Source: Lactococcus protaetiae (lineage in GTDB: Bacteria > Bacillota > Bacilli > Lactobacillales > Streptococcaceae). From it: DNA of 64,000 nt. The translations under genes and the position numbers were made by a program. This document shows positions 1-9,586 of the stretch, piece by piece. Location of the stretch: positions 806,001 to 870,000 of the forward strand of contig NZ_CP041356.1 in assembly GCF_006965445.1 (NCBI RefSeq). Reading direction: 5' to 3'. The notes under the pieces were generated by a model, which had not been told where the DNA came from, made no database searches, and saw only the letters and a list, made by a program, of their open reading frames with translations. Position 1 is the stretch's first letter, and each line of letters begins with the position of its first letter.

Positions 1-557
1 TACTGTTTTCAGGAACCGTGCGCTCAAACCTGTATTTTGGCAAGCCCAATGCAACAGAACCAGAAATGTGGCAAGCTCTTGAAATTGCACAGGCTGCCGA
101 TTTTGTGCGCGAACAGGGCGGTCTTGATATGACAGTTGAGCAAAATGGTGCAAACTTTAGTGGAGGTCAACGTCAACGTTTGTCTATCGCTAGAAGTTTA
201 ATCAAGGATGCAGAAGTTTATCTATTTGATGATTCTTTTTCAGCGCTGGATTTTGCGACAGATAGCAAGTTACGACAAGCCATTAATCATTCTGAACGAC
301 ATAAAAATAAAATTAAAATCATTGTTGCACAGCGGATTGCGACGGTAATGAATGCGGAGCAAATTTTAGTTTTGGAAAACGGGCGTGCTGTAGGATTGGG
401 GACACATGAAAGCCTGTCAAAAAATTGTTCACAATATCAGGAAATTATGCGCTCTCAATTATCTGACCAAGACCTCGAAAAAATGGGTATCCAATCGAAA
501 GGCTGGGGGCAACAAGAGACGTCTATTGGAACAGTGAAAGGAGGGAATAGCCTATGA
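1..557 (+). CDS. ABC exporter subunit with degenerate nucleotide-binding site (5' truncated)
   Basis: The C-terminal part of an ABC exporter half-transporter; the frame is open from base 3, so the gene begins left of the window. Visible are the ABC signature FSGGQRQRLSIARSL and the Walker B region YLFDDSFSALD. The usual catalytic Glu after the Walker B Asp is Asp here, the hallmark of the degenerate subunit of heterodimeric exporters such as LmrC, BmrC and TM287. The stop overlaps the start of the next gene (ATGA), as expected for a co-translated pair that exports drugs or lipid-like compounds. The substrate cannot be read from the sequence. Confidence 0.85.
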   Translation, partial: LFSGTVRSNLYFGKPNATEPEMWQALEIAQAADFVREQGGLDMTVEQNGANFSGGQRQRLSIARSLIKDAEVYLFDDSFSALDFATDSKLRQAINHSERHKNKIKIIVAQRIATVMNAEQILVLENGRAVGLGTHESLSKNCSQYQEIMRSQLSDQDLEKMGIQSKGWGQQETSIGTVKGGNSL

Positions 558-2400
558 TGCGTGGAAATTATATGAATCGTGGCGGAGGTGGAGCAGAGCG
601 GTTCAAAAAAGTAAGACGAGCTGAAAATTTCTGGCCGACAATCGTCCGTTTGTTCAAATATATGCGTCGTGATATGTGGGGCGTGATTTTCTCCATGGTG
701 ATTGCTGCCATCTCTGTGATTTTGTCTGTTCAGGCGCCAAAAATTCTTGGGAATGCGACAACTGTTATCTTTAACGGAGTGACAACGAGTTTAAAGCTCA
801 ATCCATCCATCCATATTGATATGGCAAAGGTTGAGTCTATCTTGCTTTATGTTGCCGTGATTTATGTGATTAGTTTTATTTCGGGTGTTTTGCAACAGAG
901 CATCATGACACGGATTTCTCAACGGACGGTTTATGCGCTCAGACGTGAGTTTAAGGAAAAGATGAGAAAATTGCCAGTGAGTTATTATGATACGCATAAT
1001 AATGGTGATATCATGAGTCGGATGATTAATGATATGGACAATATCTCAGGCACTTTAAATCAGACATTGATTCAGCTTGTGACTTCAGTTTTACAATTTA
1101 TCGGGACGATTTATTTTATGCTGACCATTTCTTGGCAGTTGGCTTTGGTTGCTTTCATTACGGTTCCACTGGCAATGATTACTGTAAGAATTGTCGCCCC
1201 AATGTCACAAAAATATTTTGCCCAACAACAAAAAAATCTTGGACTTTTGAACGACCAAATCGAAGAAAATTATGCTGGACATACAGTAGTCAAAACTTTT
1301 AATCATGAAGAAGAAACTTTGGCGCGTTTTGCTAAACAAAATGATGATTTTTATCAAACGGCTTGGCGAGCACAATTTGTTTCGACTTTGATTTATCCAA
1401 CGATGAGATTTATTAATAACTTGGACTATTTGGCGATGGCCGTCATTGGTGGAGTTAAGGTGGTCTCAGGTACGGTAAATTTGGGGATGTCCAAGCCATG
1501 CTTCAATACACCAATCAATTTTCACAGCCCATCACAAATATTTCAAATATGCTCAATACGATTCAGGCAACAGTAGCTTCTGCCGAGCGTATTTTTGAAG
1601 TTTTGGACGAAGAAGAACTGACAGAAAGCGTAGATTCTCCTGTAAGTCGGCTTTCAGAGTCAGAAAATGCTGACAGTTTCATCAGTTTTGACAAAGTGGC
1701 ATTTTCTTACAATGAAAATCAACCTTTGATGACCAATGTCAATATTGAAGTAAAAAATGGTGAAATAGTGGCTATCGTTGGACCTACGGGTGCGGGTAAA
1801 ACTACAATGATTAATTTACTTGAGCGTTTTTATGATACGACATCTGGGGAAATATTGCTTGAAGGTAGAAATATCCGTGAGATGAAGCGAGAAAATCTAA
1901 GACGACGTATGGCGATGGTACTTCAGGAAACTTGGTTATTCAATGGGACAATCATGGATAATCTGCGCTATGGCAGGCTTGATGCGACTGACGAAGAAGT
2001 GATTGCTGCTTCCAAGATGGCTTATGCAGACGAATTTATTACTACTCTTCCTCAAGGCTATCAGACTGTTTTAAACGAAGAAGCGACAAATATTTCGCAA
2101 GGTCAACGGCAACTTTTGACGATTGCACGTGCATTTCTGGCTAATCCTGAAATCTTGATTCTTGATGAGGCGACGAGTTCAGTTGATACGCGGACAGAAC
2201 GCTTGATTCAAAACGCAATGAATCGTCTGCTCAAAGGGCGTACGAGCTTTGTTGTTGCTCACCGTTTATCAACCATTCGAGATAGCGACCAAATTTTAGT
2301 CATGAATCATGGAAATATCGTAGAAAAGGGCAATCATGAGCAGCTTCTTAACCAAGGAGGAATGTATGCTGACTTATATAACTCACAATTTGCTCAATAA
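554..2400 (+). pseudogene. ABC exporter subunit, canonical ATPase half (frameshifted; LmrD-like)
   Basis: The partner of the preceding subunit. It starts at ATG 554, 8 bases after a GGAGGG site, and has an ABC membrane domain of about six helices followed by an NBD with Walker A GPTGAGKTT, signature ISQGQRQLLTIARAFL and Walker B ILILDEATSSVD with the catalytic Glu. About 615 aa if repaired. The frame breaks at the GGGG run 1483-1486: one extra G restores NLGDVQAMLQYTNQF. As written, frame one ends at 1576 and the NBD continues from 1498. The stop codon is followed at once by a family A repeat. It is either a sequencing dropout or a real inactivation. Confidence 0.85.
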
Positions 2401-2607
2401 TGAAGTCAAGACTTATTCAGGGGAAGTTTTAACTTCCCCTGAATTTAAGGTACAACCTCACATCTTAGATATGAGGTCACCTTGTCCAAGAAACCTAGGC
2501 GCTAAAAGCGCCAACGTCCTATGGCAGTCGGACGAAACTCGAAGCTTTAGTGCTGCTTCATCCCCTACCTGCAAGGGAGGGAGGTTAGCACGCACTTGCT
2601 TTGATGA
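2400..2607 (+). repeat. Family A modular palindromic element (copy A1)
   Basis: Starts ATGAAGTCAAGACTTATTCA directly at the exporter stop codon and ends in CTTGCTTTGATGAAA. It contains a GGGGAAGTT/AACTTCCCC stem and a CCTCACATC...GATATGAGG stem. It lies between the exporter gene and its terminator. Confidence 0.85.
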
Positions 2608-2685
2608 AAAATGAAAAGTCTGTCAGTTCAATGCGCCCAAGGGAAGCATTGAATCGGCGAATAAAAGACTTATCAGCAGAGCTGA

Positions 2686-2717
2686 AAAGTCTGTCAGTAT
2701 ACTGACAGACTTTTTTA
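2686..2717 (+). terminator. Terminator built on the CTGTCAG palindrome
   Basis: Perfect stem AAGTCTGTCAGTA/TACTGACAGACTT followed by TTTTTT. It ends the exporter operon, about 285 bases after its stop codon because copy A1 lies between. Confidence 0.85.
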
Positions 2718-2832
2718 TATGATTTCTTTCCAAAAGTAAAACATAGTATAATATAATTATGAGATTTATATTAAAACAAAATTAAGAACTCATCATTATA
2801 TGAGTTCAACTCTTGAATGAAAGGAGAAACGA

Positions 2833-3339
2833 ATGTTTGCAGGTTCTTACAAAATTATTGACGGAAAAACTCAGCTGACAAGACTTGGTATTTTTGGTTC
2901 AATCGTTAGTTTTATGATGTTGAGTTTGATGATTCAGTGGCCTTTACTGCAGGCAGAAAGTCAATTCTCAGCCTTTAGCCAATTTATGCTTTGGACAGCA
3001 CCAGTGTTGGTCCCATTGCTTTTGTCAGGCATTTACTTTGCAATTGCAAAATGGCGCTCAACTCATAATAAAACGAGCTATAGTTACGGTGTAGCTTATC
3101 ATTGGACATTAGCCAGTCTTTTACCTGTCGCTGCACTTGTCTCGCTCGCAGAATATTTTGCAATTGAAGCCCTTCCTACAGCGGTCGTTCATGCCACTGG
3201 ACTCATCGTTGCCTTAACCGTTTATGGAATGTTGCTTTTGAGTCGTAGAGCAATGATGAAGCACAGTCGAGTATTGCTTTTCACCTATGGTTTCTATGCC
3301 CTAGCCGCAGCACTACAAGTTGTACTATTTGTGGCTTAA
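2833..3339 (+). CDS. Four-helix membrane protein, unknown function
   Basis: 168 aa, ATG preceded by AAAGGAG at ideal spacing. Four hydrophobic segments at about residues 20-40, 55-73, 92-110 and 115-165 (the last may be two) point to a small integral membrane protein. No catalytic or binding motif is recognised. It is flanked on both sides by terminators built on the CTGTCAG-type palindrome and is probably monocistronic. Confidence 0.75.
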   Translation: MFAGSYKIIDGKTQLTRLGIFGSIVSFMMLSLMIQWPLLQAESQFSAFSQFMLWTAPVLVPLLLSGIYFAIAKWRSTHNKTSYSYGVAYHWTLASLLPVAALVSLAEYFAIEALPTAVVHATGLIVALTVYGMLLLSRRAMMKHSRVLLFTYGFYALAAALQVVLFVA

Positions 3340-3349
3340 AAATTGTCAT

Positions 3350-3383
3350 AAAAACTGTGTCAGTATGCTGACACAGTTTTTAT
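3350..3383. terminator. Bidirectional terminator
   Basis: AAAAACTGTGTCAG/CTGACACAGTTTTT stem with T or A runs on both sides. It serves the converging membrane-protein gene (+) and the ChW/NlpC gene (-). Confidence 0.85.
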
Positions 3384-3412
3384 TTTGCCGACAAAGGTTA
3401 ATAATTTTTTAT

Positions 3413-5368
3413 CTATGAAACAGTACGAATCACGGTGCCAGAATAATTAAATACTTGTTTCCAACTCATTTTGAAACCGGGATGGTAATCACTTAAACGA
3501 TTAATACCAACCCCACCAGTGGGAGATGAGGGAGAATCATGTAGAAAGAATCCATCACCCAAATAAATCACAACGTGACTATCATCTGGGCGGAAAAGAA
3601 TAATTAAATCGCCACGTTTAATCTTTGCCCAAGTATTCGAATATCCTTTAGTAGCAAGAGACCAAGTGTTCGTCCAGGCTTGATTATCAATTGTTTTTCC
3701 TCCAAGATGATACATCCAGGAAGCGAAACTAGAGCAGTCAAAATGATTTCCAGCAATAGAGGTTGCGGTTCTTCCACCACCCCAACAATAAGGGCTTTTT
3801 CCTATCAAAGAAATTCCATGTAAAATTGTAGACTCAATGACCCGATGTGTTCCTTTTAATTTTTGAGAATAGTTATTTATATAATCAAAATAGGCAGTTG
3901 AAGCATCAGTATTGGTAAGATATGCTTTTGTGGTTTTTCCAGGAGCAGCACTTCCTTTTCGAACGAGTTGAATCTTAATAGATTCCATACGTGCAGAAAT
4001 TGCTGAGGTCCCAGCATTTCCACCATTGTGCGTCCAGTCCAGCCAACCAAAAGATTGAATTTGTGTTTGATAATAAACATCAAAATATTTGGATATATCT
4101 CCTGTCAAAGAAATAGAAATAGCCTCAATCCGTAACGCTTTCCCAGTTGTTCCAGCAATAGCACCATTTGAAACCATGCTTTGCCAACCGATACTTTGTA
4201 CGTGTGCTTTATATTGAATGCTTCCAGATAATCCTTGAGGAACGTTAGAAAGAGAAACCCTAATTCCTTCCATACGCAACGCTTTTCCCACAGTTCCAGA
4301 GACAGTTCCATTAGTTACAGAATTTTGCCAACCAATATTCTGTATATGTGCTTGGTAGTTTACTGAAGGTTGGTATAAATAAGGAAAGTTAACTGCCTCT
4401 GAGTTAGAAGGTGCAGGAGCAGTATTTTTCATAAGTATTATCTCAATGGCCTCAATTCTTAAAGACATGCCAGTACTACCAGAGACGGCACCGTTTTTAG
4501 CCCATGCCATCCAGCCAATATTTTGGACATGAACACGATAGTAGACATCGTATTGCTCAGCGATAGTTCCAGTCAAATGCATTTTTATCGCTTCCATTCG
4601 TAGACTTTTGCCAGTAGTTCCAGATTGCTGCCCATTACTTATTTCATTTTGCCAACCGGAGTTTTGGACATAGGCGTTGTATGAGATTCCTCCTTGAAGT
4701 CCTGTATTAGTTGTACTCAGTGTAGCCTTCAAAGCTTCAGCACGAAGGGCGCGACCAGTTGTTCCAGCAAGAATGCCATTTGATACGGGAGATTGTCAGC
4801 CGATACTTTGTATTTGAACTTGATAATTGATATTTGGAGCTAGAGCAATCACTGTAATTGTAGCTGTTTTGATTAGATTACCATTGGTTACTGTTAAAGT
4901 ATAAATTCCTGGATTAGAAGTATCAATGTTTCCTGAATACTGTACTTGGTCAGCTGAAAGAACGTTTCCTGAAGCATCTGTAGCTGATATAAATACTTGC
5001 TCAGGTGAGAAAGTACTTCCTGCATTGCAACTAACATCTTGGACTACTAGACTTGTTTCGTCTTGTGGTTGAGGAGTCGCTGTGCTTTCATCCGATGATG
5101 ATGAACTATTAGTTGACGAAGGTGTTGTAACTCCACTATCTGCAGCACTTGAACTTTCTTTGGCTGGAGAGTTTTGTGTGGATGCTAGACTACTAGAAGG
5201 GTTTGTTGAGTCAGGAGTGGCGTTTGCACCTATGTTTGTTACTGAAGTAATTGCATCCGCACTATTGTTTGATATAGAATTTGTTGTTATAGTGTCTGCA
5301 AACGTTTGGAATGGAATTATTAAAAGTACTATTAACATAAAAAATAAAAATATTTTTCTTTGACTCAT
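3413..5368 (-). pseudogene. Secreted ChW-repeat NlpC/P60 cell-wall hydrolase, interrupted by a nonsense codon
   Basis: Read through, about 651 aa: signal peptide (hydrophobic FLFFMLIVLLIIPF), a Ser/Thr-rich linker, a bacterial Ig-like segment, six ChW repeats (pattern VQ-IGW-NG-GT-GK-LR-EA), and a C-terminal NlpC/P60 domain with catalytic Cys in DCSSF and His in SHVVIYLG. In the first ChW repeat the signature Trp is TGA (4796-4798, minus strand), giving QSIG-stop-QSPVSNG. The frame is open on both sides, so one TGG-to-TGA change splits the gene. The 5' piece (4796-5368) could make a 190-aa secreted stub. The 3' piece (3413-4732) has an internal ATG but no export signal. Such proteins are secreted peptidoglycan endopeptidases. 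Confidence 0.85.
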
Positions 5369-5443
5369 TGAGAACCCTCTCTATTAAGTTTTGATTAAGT
5401 TTATATATACGATTTTATCATACTTTCTTTAATAGCACATATA

Positions 5444-5479
5444 AAAAGAAGCAATTCACTTGAAATTACTTCTTTTTGT
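5444..5479. terminator. Terminator between oxidoreductase and ChW gene
   Basis: AAAAAGAAG...CTTCTTTTT hairpin with an AATT/AATT inner pair. It follows the minus-strand oxidoreductase stop by about 15 bases. Confidence 0.7.
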
Positions 5480-5493
5480 ATTAATATTTTTGT

Positions 5494-6540
5494 TTATTTT
5501 TTAAACCCATTTTCCAATGTAGCGATAACTGACAAGATTTGTTCATCGGTGACTAATTTATCAGCACCATTGATAATGCTCTCATAAGCAGTATCGTAAA
5601 CACGTCCATAATCACCAGTAACAGTTGGAATATGTTTTACAATGCGATCACCATTAGCGTTATAATAAGTCAGTAATCCAAAATCGGCTGGAGTATCACA
5701 ACCAAAACCGTCAGCTCCTGGCATTATACCGACCTTAAGGTCATTTTCTTGTTGGTCAACATCATTTTTAACAAAAGTTCCGCGTGTGCCGTAAACAATC
5801 CATTTTGGATGTGAGAGAGCAGCAACTTCGGTTGCAGCAACAGTTGCACGAAGCTTAGGGTACATAAGATTGACAGAAAAATAATCATCTACACTGTCGT
5901 AATCTCTGGTTGCTCTAATGTCGTATTGCACAGACTCAGGAGTGCCAAAAAGTGAAATCATTTGGTCAACCATGTGAACACCATGACCGTACCAAGCACC
6001 ATCAAAATTTGCACCTTCACTAAAATCATTAGGACGGTAATGGTCCATATTGACCGTGATATCTACTAAATCACCCAAGTAACCTGTTTCTATTACTTTT
6101 TTAACTGTCAAAAAATCACTATCGAAACGGCGATTTTGAAAAGGCATGAAGAAAAGATTCTTCTCATTAGCAATATTAATCAGTTCCTTGGCTTCTTCAA
6201 CTGTTTCTACCAAAGGTTTATCACATAATACATTTTTTCCACCAAGCAAAAGTTGTTTTACTGTATCATAATGTGCAAAAGCAGGCGTTACAACAACAGC
6301 GAGGTCGATAGAATCGTCATTGATAATATCATTGATATCTGTGCTAAAGATAGTTCCAGTGGCTTCTAGCTCAGCTTGTTCAGACCGTTTTCCGAGTGTT
6401 CGATTGACGACACGAGTGATTGTCATGTTATCACGCGTTTTTACATAAGGAATATGATAGCGATTTGTTGACTTCCCAAAGCCAACATAGGCAATATTAA
6501 TTTTTTTTTCCATAATAAGATGTGAGATGGGCTTGTTCAT
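5494..6540 (-). CDS. Gfo/Idh/MocA family NAD(P)-dependent oxidoreductase
   Basis: 348 aa as drawn from ATG 6540, or 339 aa from the internal ATG before EKKINIAYVGFGKS (about 6513), which is the usual N-terminus of the family. The Rossmann motif is VGFGKSTNRYHIPY, and CDKPLVETVEEA contains the family Lys-Pro. The C-terminal half is the mixed alpha/beta domain. Related proteins are YvaA-like scyllo-inositol or sugar dehydrogenases; the substrate is unknown. A repeat mosaic abuts the start, and a family C-like CTCACATCTTATTATG sequence overlaps the second ATG, so the gene may be transcribed from a repeat-derived promoter. Confidence 0.85.
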   Translation of the reverse strand: MNKPISHLIMEKKINIAYVGFGKSTNRYHIPYVKTRDNMTITRVVNRTLGKRSEQAELEATGTIFSTDINDIINDDSIDLAVVVTPAFAHYDTVKQLLLGGKNVLCDKPLVETVEEAKELINIANEKNLFFMPFQNRRFDSDFLTVKKVIETGYLGDLVDITVNMDHYRPNDFSEGANFDGAWYGHGVHMVDQMISLFGTPESVQYDIRATRDYDSVDDYFSVNLMYPKLRATVAATEVAALSHPKWIVYGTRGTFVKNDVDQQENDLKVGIMPGADGFGCDTPADFGLLTYYNANGDRIVKHIPTVTGDYGRVYDTAYESIINGADKLVTDEQILSVIATLENGFKK

Positions 6541-6956
6541 ACTAGTTCAGCTTCAATTCTACTTAGTAGAATTGTTAGATGGCTCCGCTGTCCGTTTGAT
6601 TGCCATTTGGCGTTGCTTCTATTCTTGTCACTTTAGTGACTTAGAGATATCATCGGCACTTTATAGGATAGCCGTTTGTGCTTTAGCACTTACGGATATG
6701 CTAGTTGTTTCACCTAGTGCCTTACAGCCAATGCCTTTTGCTCTTGGGGCTTTAGCCCCTAAGCAAACGGACAAATGTCCTATGGTCATGCGAAGCTAAC
6801 TGCTAAAGCAGTAAGAGCAAAAGGCAAAGTGGCAAGGCGAAATGGTAAGTGCAAGAGATGGTTTGCATCTTACGTAAACTTTAACAGTACTAGAAGTCAC
6901 TGAAGTTAGTAGAACGAAAGCAACACTATGCTTCGAATTTAGTCTTGACTTCATTT
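6541..6956 (-). repeat. Family A mosaic element (copy A2), heavily rearranged
   Basis: About 415 bases without a credible gene. It carries a family A end (GTCTTGACTTCAT, 6942-6954) and many small hairpins such as GGGGCTTTAGCCCC, GTGCTTTAGCAC and CAATTCTAC-TTA-GTAGAATTG, with the TAAGCAAACGGAC module found in other copies. Confidence 0.7.
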
Positions 6957-6979
6957 TTATGATTTCTAACCCCTCAAAC

Positions 6980-7141
6980 TCAGTTCCTTTCTTTCTTTGA
7001 TTCTATTTTTTTACGTAATGCTTCGATTTTTGCTTGAGTGGCGTTTTGAGTATTAATCCCTTTTCCACCCTCTGTCGAGTATTTTTCATGAAACTTTCCG
7101 ACAGCCTTTTGACCTTTATAGTCAAGTTGATATTTTCCCAT
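6980..7141 (-). CDS. Small conserved-type protein (53 aa), unknown function
   Basis: A short frame reading MGKYQLDYKGQKAVGKFHEK and ending IESKKERN. Charged, soluble and Lys-rich, with no membrane segment. The ordered coding composition and start suggest a real small gene of the kind found downstream of luxS in relatives, but I know no function for it. It lies between repeat copies A2 and B6. Confidence 0.55.
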   Translation of the reverse strand: MGKYQLDYKGQKAVGKFHEKYSTEGGKGINTQNATQAKIEALRKKIESKKERN

Positions 7142-7326
7142 TTAATAAAAGTCCTCTCACTTCCAAAAACTTAATGAATGATTTTGTGACCAATTTTGCT
7201 GAATAACTTTCATTATAAATTGGACACTTGGAGTTGTATGCCACATCAAAGTTTACTGAAAGTTTTCTCTTGATTGCACGCCCGTAAGCCTTTTTCCCTA
7301 CAAAATGAAAACGATGGAGAGATGAT

Positions 7327-7371
7327 TTTAACTTAGCAAGGGCGGAGATAGCAGACACTTGCTTGGTTAAA
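7327..7371. repeat. Minimal family B-type palindrome (copy B6)
   Basis: Only the terminal sequence, arranged as an inverted repeat: TTTAACTTAGCAAG facing CTTGCTTGGTTAAA with about 17 bases between. It lies just downstream of luxS. Confidence 0.65.
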
Positions 7372-7383
7372 CTTCTTGATTGG

Positions 7384-7860
7384 TCAAATTACCTTACGCT
7401 CAAATGGATTTGTTGAAATTCCTTCAGCAAGGATTTTTTTTGCCCACTCTTGTGCGCCGAAAAGTGAATGATTTTTATAATTTCCACATTCTTTCTCAGC
7501 GACACCAGGCACATTTCTCCAGCCAAATTCAGGGCTTGCAAGCTCTTCAAGAGAAGACTTAATGACAACAGCGATTTCTTCTGTTGAATGTTCTCCCCAC
7601 ATAATCATGTGAAAACCAGTTTGACAACCAAAAGGTGAAAAGTCAATCATACCATCAATGCGGTCGCGAATTAAACTTGCCATACTATGCTCGATAGTGT
7701 GCAAAGCTGCCATACCAATGGCGTTGGCATTGGGTTGAACGAAACGGACATCAAAGTTAGTAATGATGTCGCCTTTAGGTCCTGTCTCGCTGCCGATAAG
7801 ACGTACGTAAGGTGCGAGTACTTTTGTGTGGTCAAGTTGGAAAGATTCTACTTCAGCCAT
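7384..7860 (-). CDS. luxS: S-ribosylhomocysteine lyase LuxS (autoinducer-2 synthase)
   Basis: 158 aa, full length. It cleaves S-ribosylhomocysteine to homocysteine and DPD, recycling the activated methyl cycle and producing AI-2. The metal site HTIEH and the downstream Cys in KECGNYKNH are present, as is the conserved FVQPNANAI. The strong ribosome-binding site (AAAGGAGG, minus strand 7946-7939) is about 78 bases from the ATG, separated by a segment closed by a perfect 9-bp inverted repeat. Without that segment the spacing would be about 11 bases. Confidence 0.97.
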   Translation of the reverse strand: MAEVESFQLDHTKVLAPYVRLIGSETGPKGDIITNFDVRFVQPNANAIGMAALHTIEHSMASLIRDRIDGMIDFSPFGCQTGFHMIMWGEHSTEEIAVVIKSSLEELASPEFGWRNVPGVAEKECGNYKNHSLFGAQEWAKKILAEGISTNPFERKVI

Positions 7861-7946
7861 AATATTTTAGATACTGAGGTCGCTTGAGGATTTTGAGTCT
7901 AAAAAACAAAAAGGCTCTGTCTCGGAATTCAGTATCTTCCTCCTTT
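7861..7946 (-). promoter_or_regulatory. luxS leader: hairpin between Shine-Dalgarno and start codon
   Basis: On the minus strand, AAAGGAGGAA is followed by AGATACTGA ... TCAGTATCT (7937-7929 and 7877-7869) and then AAAATATT before ATG. The closing stem would bring the Shine-Dalgarno next to the start codon. A structured translational control element is inferred. Confidence 0.55.
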
Positions 7947-8404
7947 AATGTGTGATATGAGTTTGCTCTGGTTTTTTAGTTTCAAGGAGGGCAAACCCAA
8001 TTTTTATATGTTTTATATTATTTTAACATTTTTTGGTCGAAATCTTTTTTTATTCTAATTAAAAAGTGCTAAAATAACAGTAGAACGTTTTCACTTCACC
8101 GAGTTCATCTTTTTATACAAAGAAAATCAGAGACCTTTTCAAAGTTGATATCTCTGATTCGACTGTTCCAAAAGGATTAACTCATCTCTTAATGTAACTG
8201 AGTTTGCTTTCCTAAAAATGAGTGAAGAGGATAAATTATCTCTCATTTTAGAGGAGTTAAGCTCGCATCTCAAAACTGGTTTCGGAAGATGAGAGGATTA
8301 GGAAAAAGATAAAATTTAGAAACTGTACTTAGTTCAGGGTCTAAAGATTGTTCTATTTTTCGTAATCTAAACCATTTTCCTCACATTTAATCAAGGAGAA
8401 TATT
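7947..8404. other. Intergenic region luxS / aldo-keto reductase
   Basis: About 460 bases without a gene. It holds a hairpin AATCAGAGA/TCTCTGATT (8124-8161), a stretch resembling a decayed family C hairpin (AAAATGAGTGAAGAGG ... CTCTCATTTT, about 8215-8255), and AT-rich sequence at 8010-8075 that could contain the divergent promoters. No clean promoter is assigned. Confidence 0.4.
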
Positions 8405-9250
8405 ATGACTTTAACAGACACTTATACGCTGAATAACGGTGTTAAAATTCCTGTGGTTGGCTTTGGCACGTGGCAATCAAAAGATGGTGAAGAAGCTTAT
8501 AACGCGGTAAAAATTGCACTTGATGCAGGTTACCGCCACATTGATACCGCAGCTGTTTATGGAAATGAAGAATCTGTTGGTAAAGCAATTGCTGATTCAG
8601 GGATTCCACGAGAAGAATTGTTTATTACAACTAAACTTTGGGGAGTTGGTACAACTGCTGATGCAGCAGCTGCATTAGATGAGTCATTGAAAAAATTAGG
8701 TTTGGATTATGTGGACTTGTATCTTATTCATTGGCCAAATCCTAAAGCCTTTCGTCCAGATTTTGAGACACGCAATGCTAATGTTTGGAAGGCAATGGAA
8801 GCAGGAGTGAAAGCTGGTAAAGCGCGGGCTATCGGCGTTTCAAACTTCCACCCTCGTCATTTGAAACCATTGCTTAAAGTCGCCGAAATTAAACCAGCGG
8901 TTAATCAAATCATGGTTAATCCAAGTGACCAACAAGAAGCAATTGTCAATTTCAATGTGGATCATAATATCTTGACTGAAGCTTATAGCCCGCTGGGAAC
9001 AGGGAAGATTTTTGAAGTTGCTGAGTTAAATAGTTTAGCCACAAAATATGGTAAAACAGTTGCTCAAATTGTACTTCGTTGGTCGCTTCATAAAGGATAT
9101 TTGCCATTGCCAAAATCAGTGACAGAATCAAGAATTCGCGAAAATGCTGACCTATTTGATTTCCATTTGAGCATCGAGGATATTGCTTTTATTGATGGAC
9201 TTCATGGTAAAGCAGGGCTTGCTAAGAGTCCTGACGAAGTTGACTTTTAA
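8405..9250 (+). CDS. Aldo/keto reductase (AKR family, 2,5-diketogluconate reductase-like)
   Basis: 281 aa NADPH-dependent reductase of carbonyls. It has the complete catalytic tetrad: Asp in YRHIDTAA, Tyr in AAVYGNE, Lys in TTKLW and His in LIHW. The C-terminal cofactor motif is LPKSVTESRIREN. AAGGAGAAT precedes ATG at good spacing. It resembles B. subtilis YvgN/YtbE; the physiological substrate cannot be told. The stop TAA is part of a TTTAACTTGGCAAGTG repeat end. Confidence 0.92.
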   Translation: MTLTDTYTLNNGVKIPVVGFGTWQSKDGEEAYNAVKIALDAGYRHIDTAAVYGNEESVGKAIADSGIPREELFITTKLWGVGTTADAAAALDESLKKLGLDYVDLYLIHWPNPKAFRPDFETRNANVWKAMEAGVKAGKARAIGVSNFHPRHLKPLLKVAEIKPAVNQIMVNPSDQQEAIVNFNVDHNILTEAYSPLGTGKIFEVAELNSLATKYGKTVAQIVLRWSLHKGYLPLPKSVTESRIRENADLFDFHLSIEDIAFIDGLHGKAGLAKSPDEVDF

Positions 9251-9475
9251 CTTGGCAAGTGTTGGCACTTTGTGGGCTACAGTGTTAAGTGCTTAACACG
9301 TCGTTCTGCGAACGCTCTATGCAACTTTTGCGCTTCACGCAATATGTCAAGGTGGCGGATAAGAAAAGCGATGCTTTTCCCAAGCGTACCAGTATGGTGG
9401 AAAACGATACAATGAGGGTGAAAGTGACGGAGAAAAGTCTGTCAGTATACTGACAAAAGTGTTGGTTATCTATTG
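9246..9475 (-). repeat. Degenerate family B mosaic (copy B7)
   Basis: Begins TTTAACTTGGCAAGTG at the reductase stop and continues with small hairpins (GTTAAGTGCTTAAC, CGTTCTGCGAACG). The far family B end is not recognisable. It ends in CTGTCAG palindromes. Confidence 0.5.
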
Positions 9476-9512
9476 AAAATCTGTCAGTAAAATTTTACTG
9501 ACAGGTTTTTGT
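9476..9512 (+). terminator. Terminator-like CTGTCAG palindrome
   Basis: CTGTCAGTAAAATTTTACTGACAG stem (positions 9481-9504) followed by GTTTTTGTT. It precedes the cysteine hydrolase. Confidence 0.65.
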
Positions 9513-9586
9513 TAAATATTGAATCTGTTCTGAAACTTATTTTTGGGAACAGATTTATTATATAAATATGAATAAAGGAGTAAGTC

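Noticed and set aside
1-2400. Calling the first two genes lmrC and lmrD outright
   Set aside because: The degenerate/canonical pair fits, but lactococci carry several heterodimeric exporters and lmrR lies 60 kb away at the other window edge, so only a family name is justified.
2398-2614. Reading the 92-aa frame at 2336-2614 as a gene
   Set aside because: It overlaps the exporter end in another frame and then translates copy A1.
6527-6799. 90-aa frame over the repeat mosaic next to the oxidoreductase, and similar frames at 40052, 61337, 61407 and 49159
   Set aside because: They translate the repeated hairpin modules (rich in Cys, Leu, Arg), share sequence only because the DNA repeats do, lack ribosome-binding sites and have no family features.
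7122-7358. 78-aa frame downstream of luxS on the minus strand
   Set aside because: It begins inside the B6 repeat palindrome, overlaps the start of the more convincing 53-aa gene, has no ribosome-binding site and matches no family I know. It could at most be a gene remnant.
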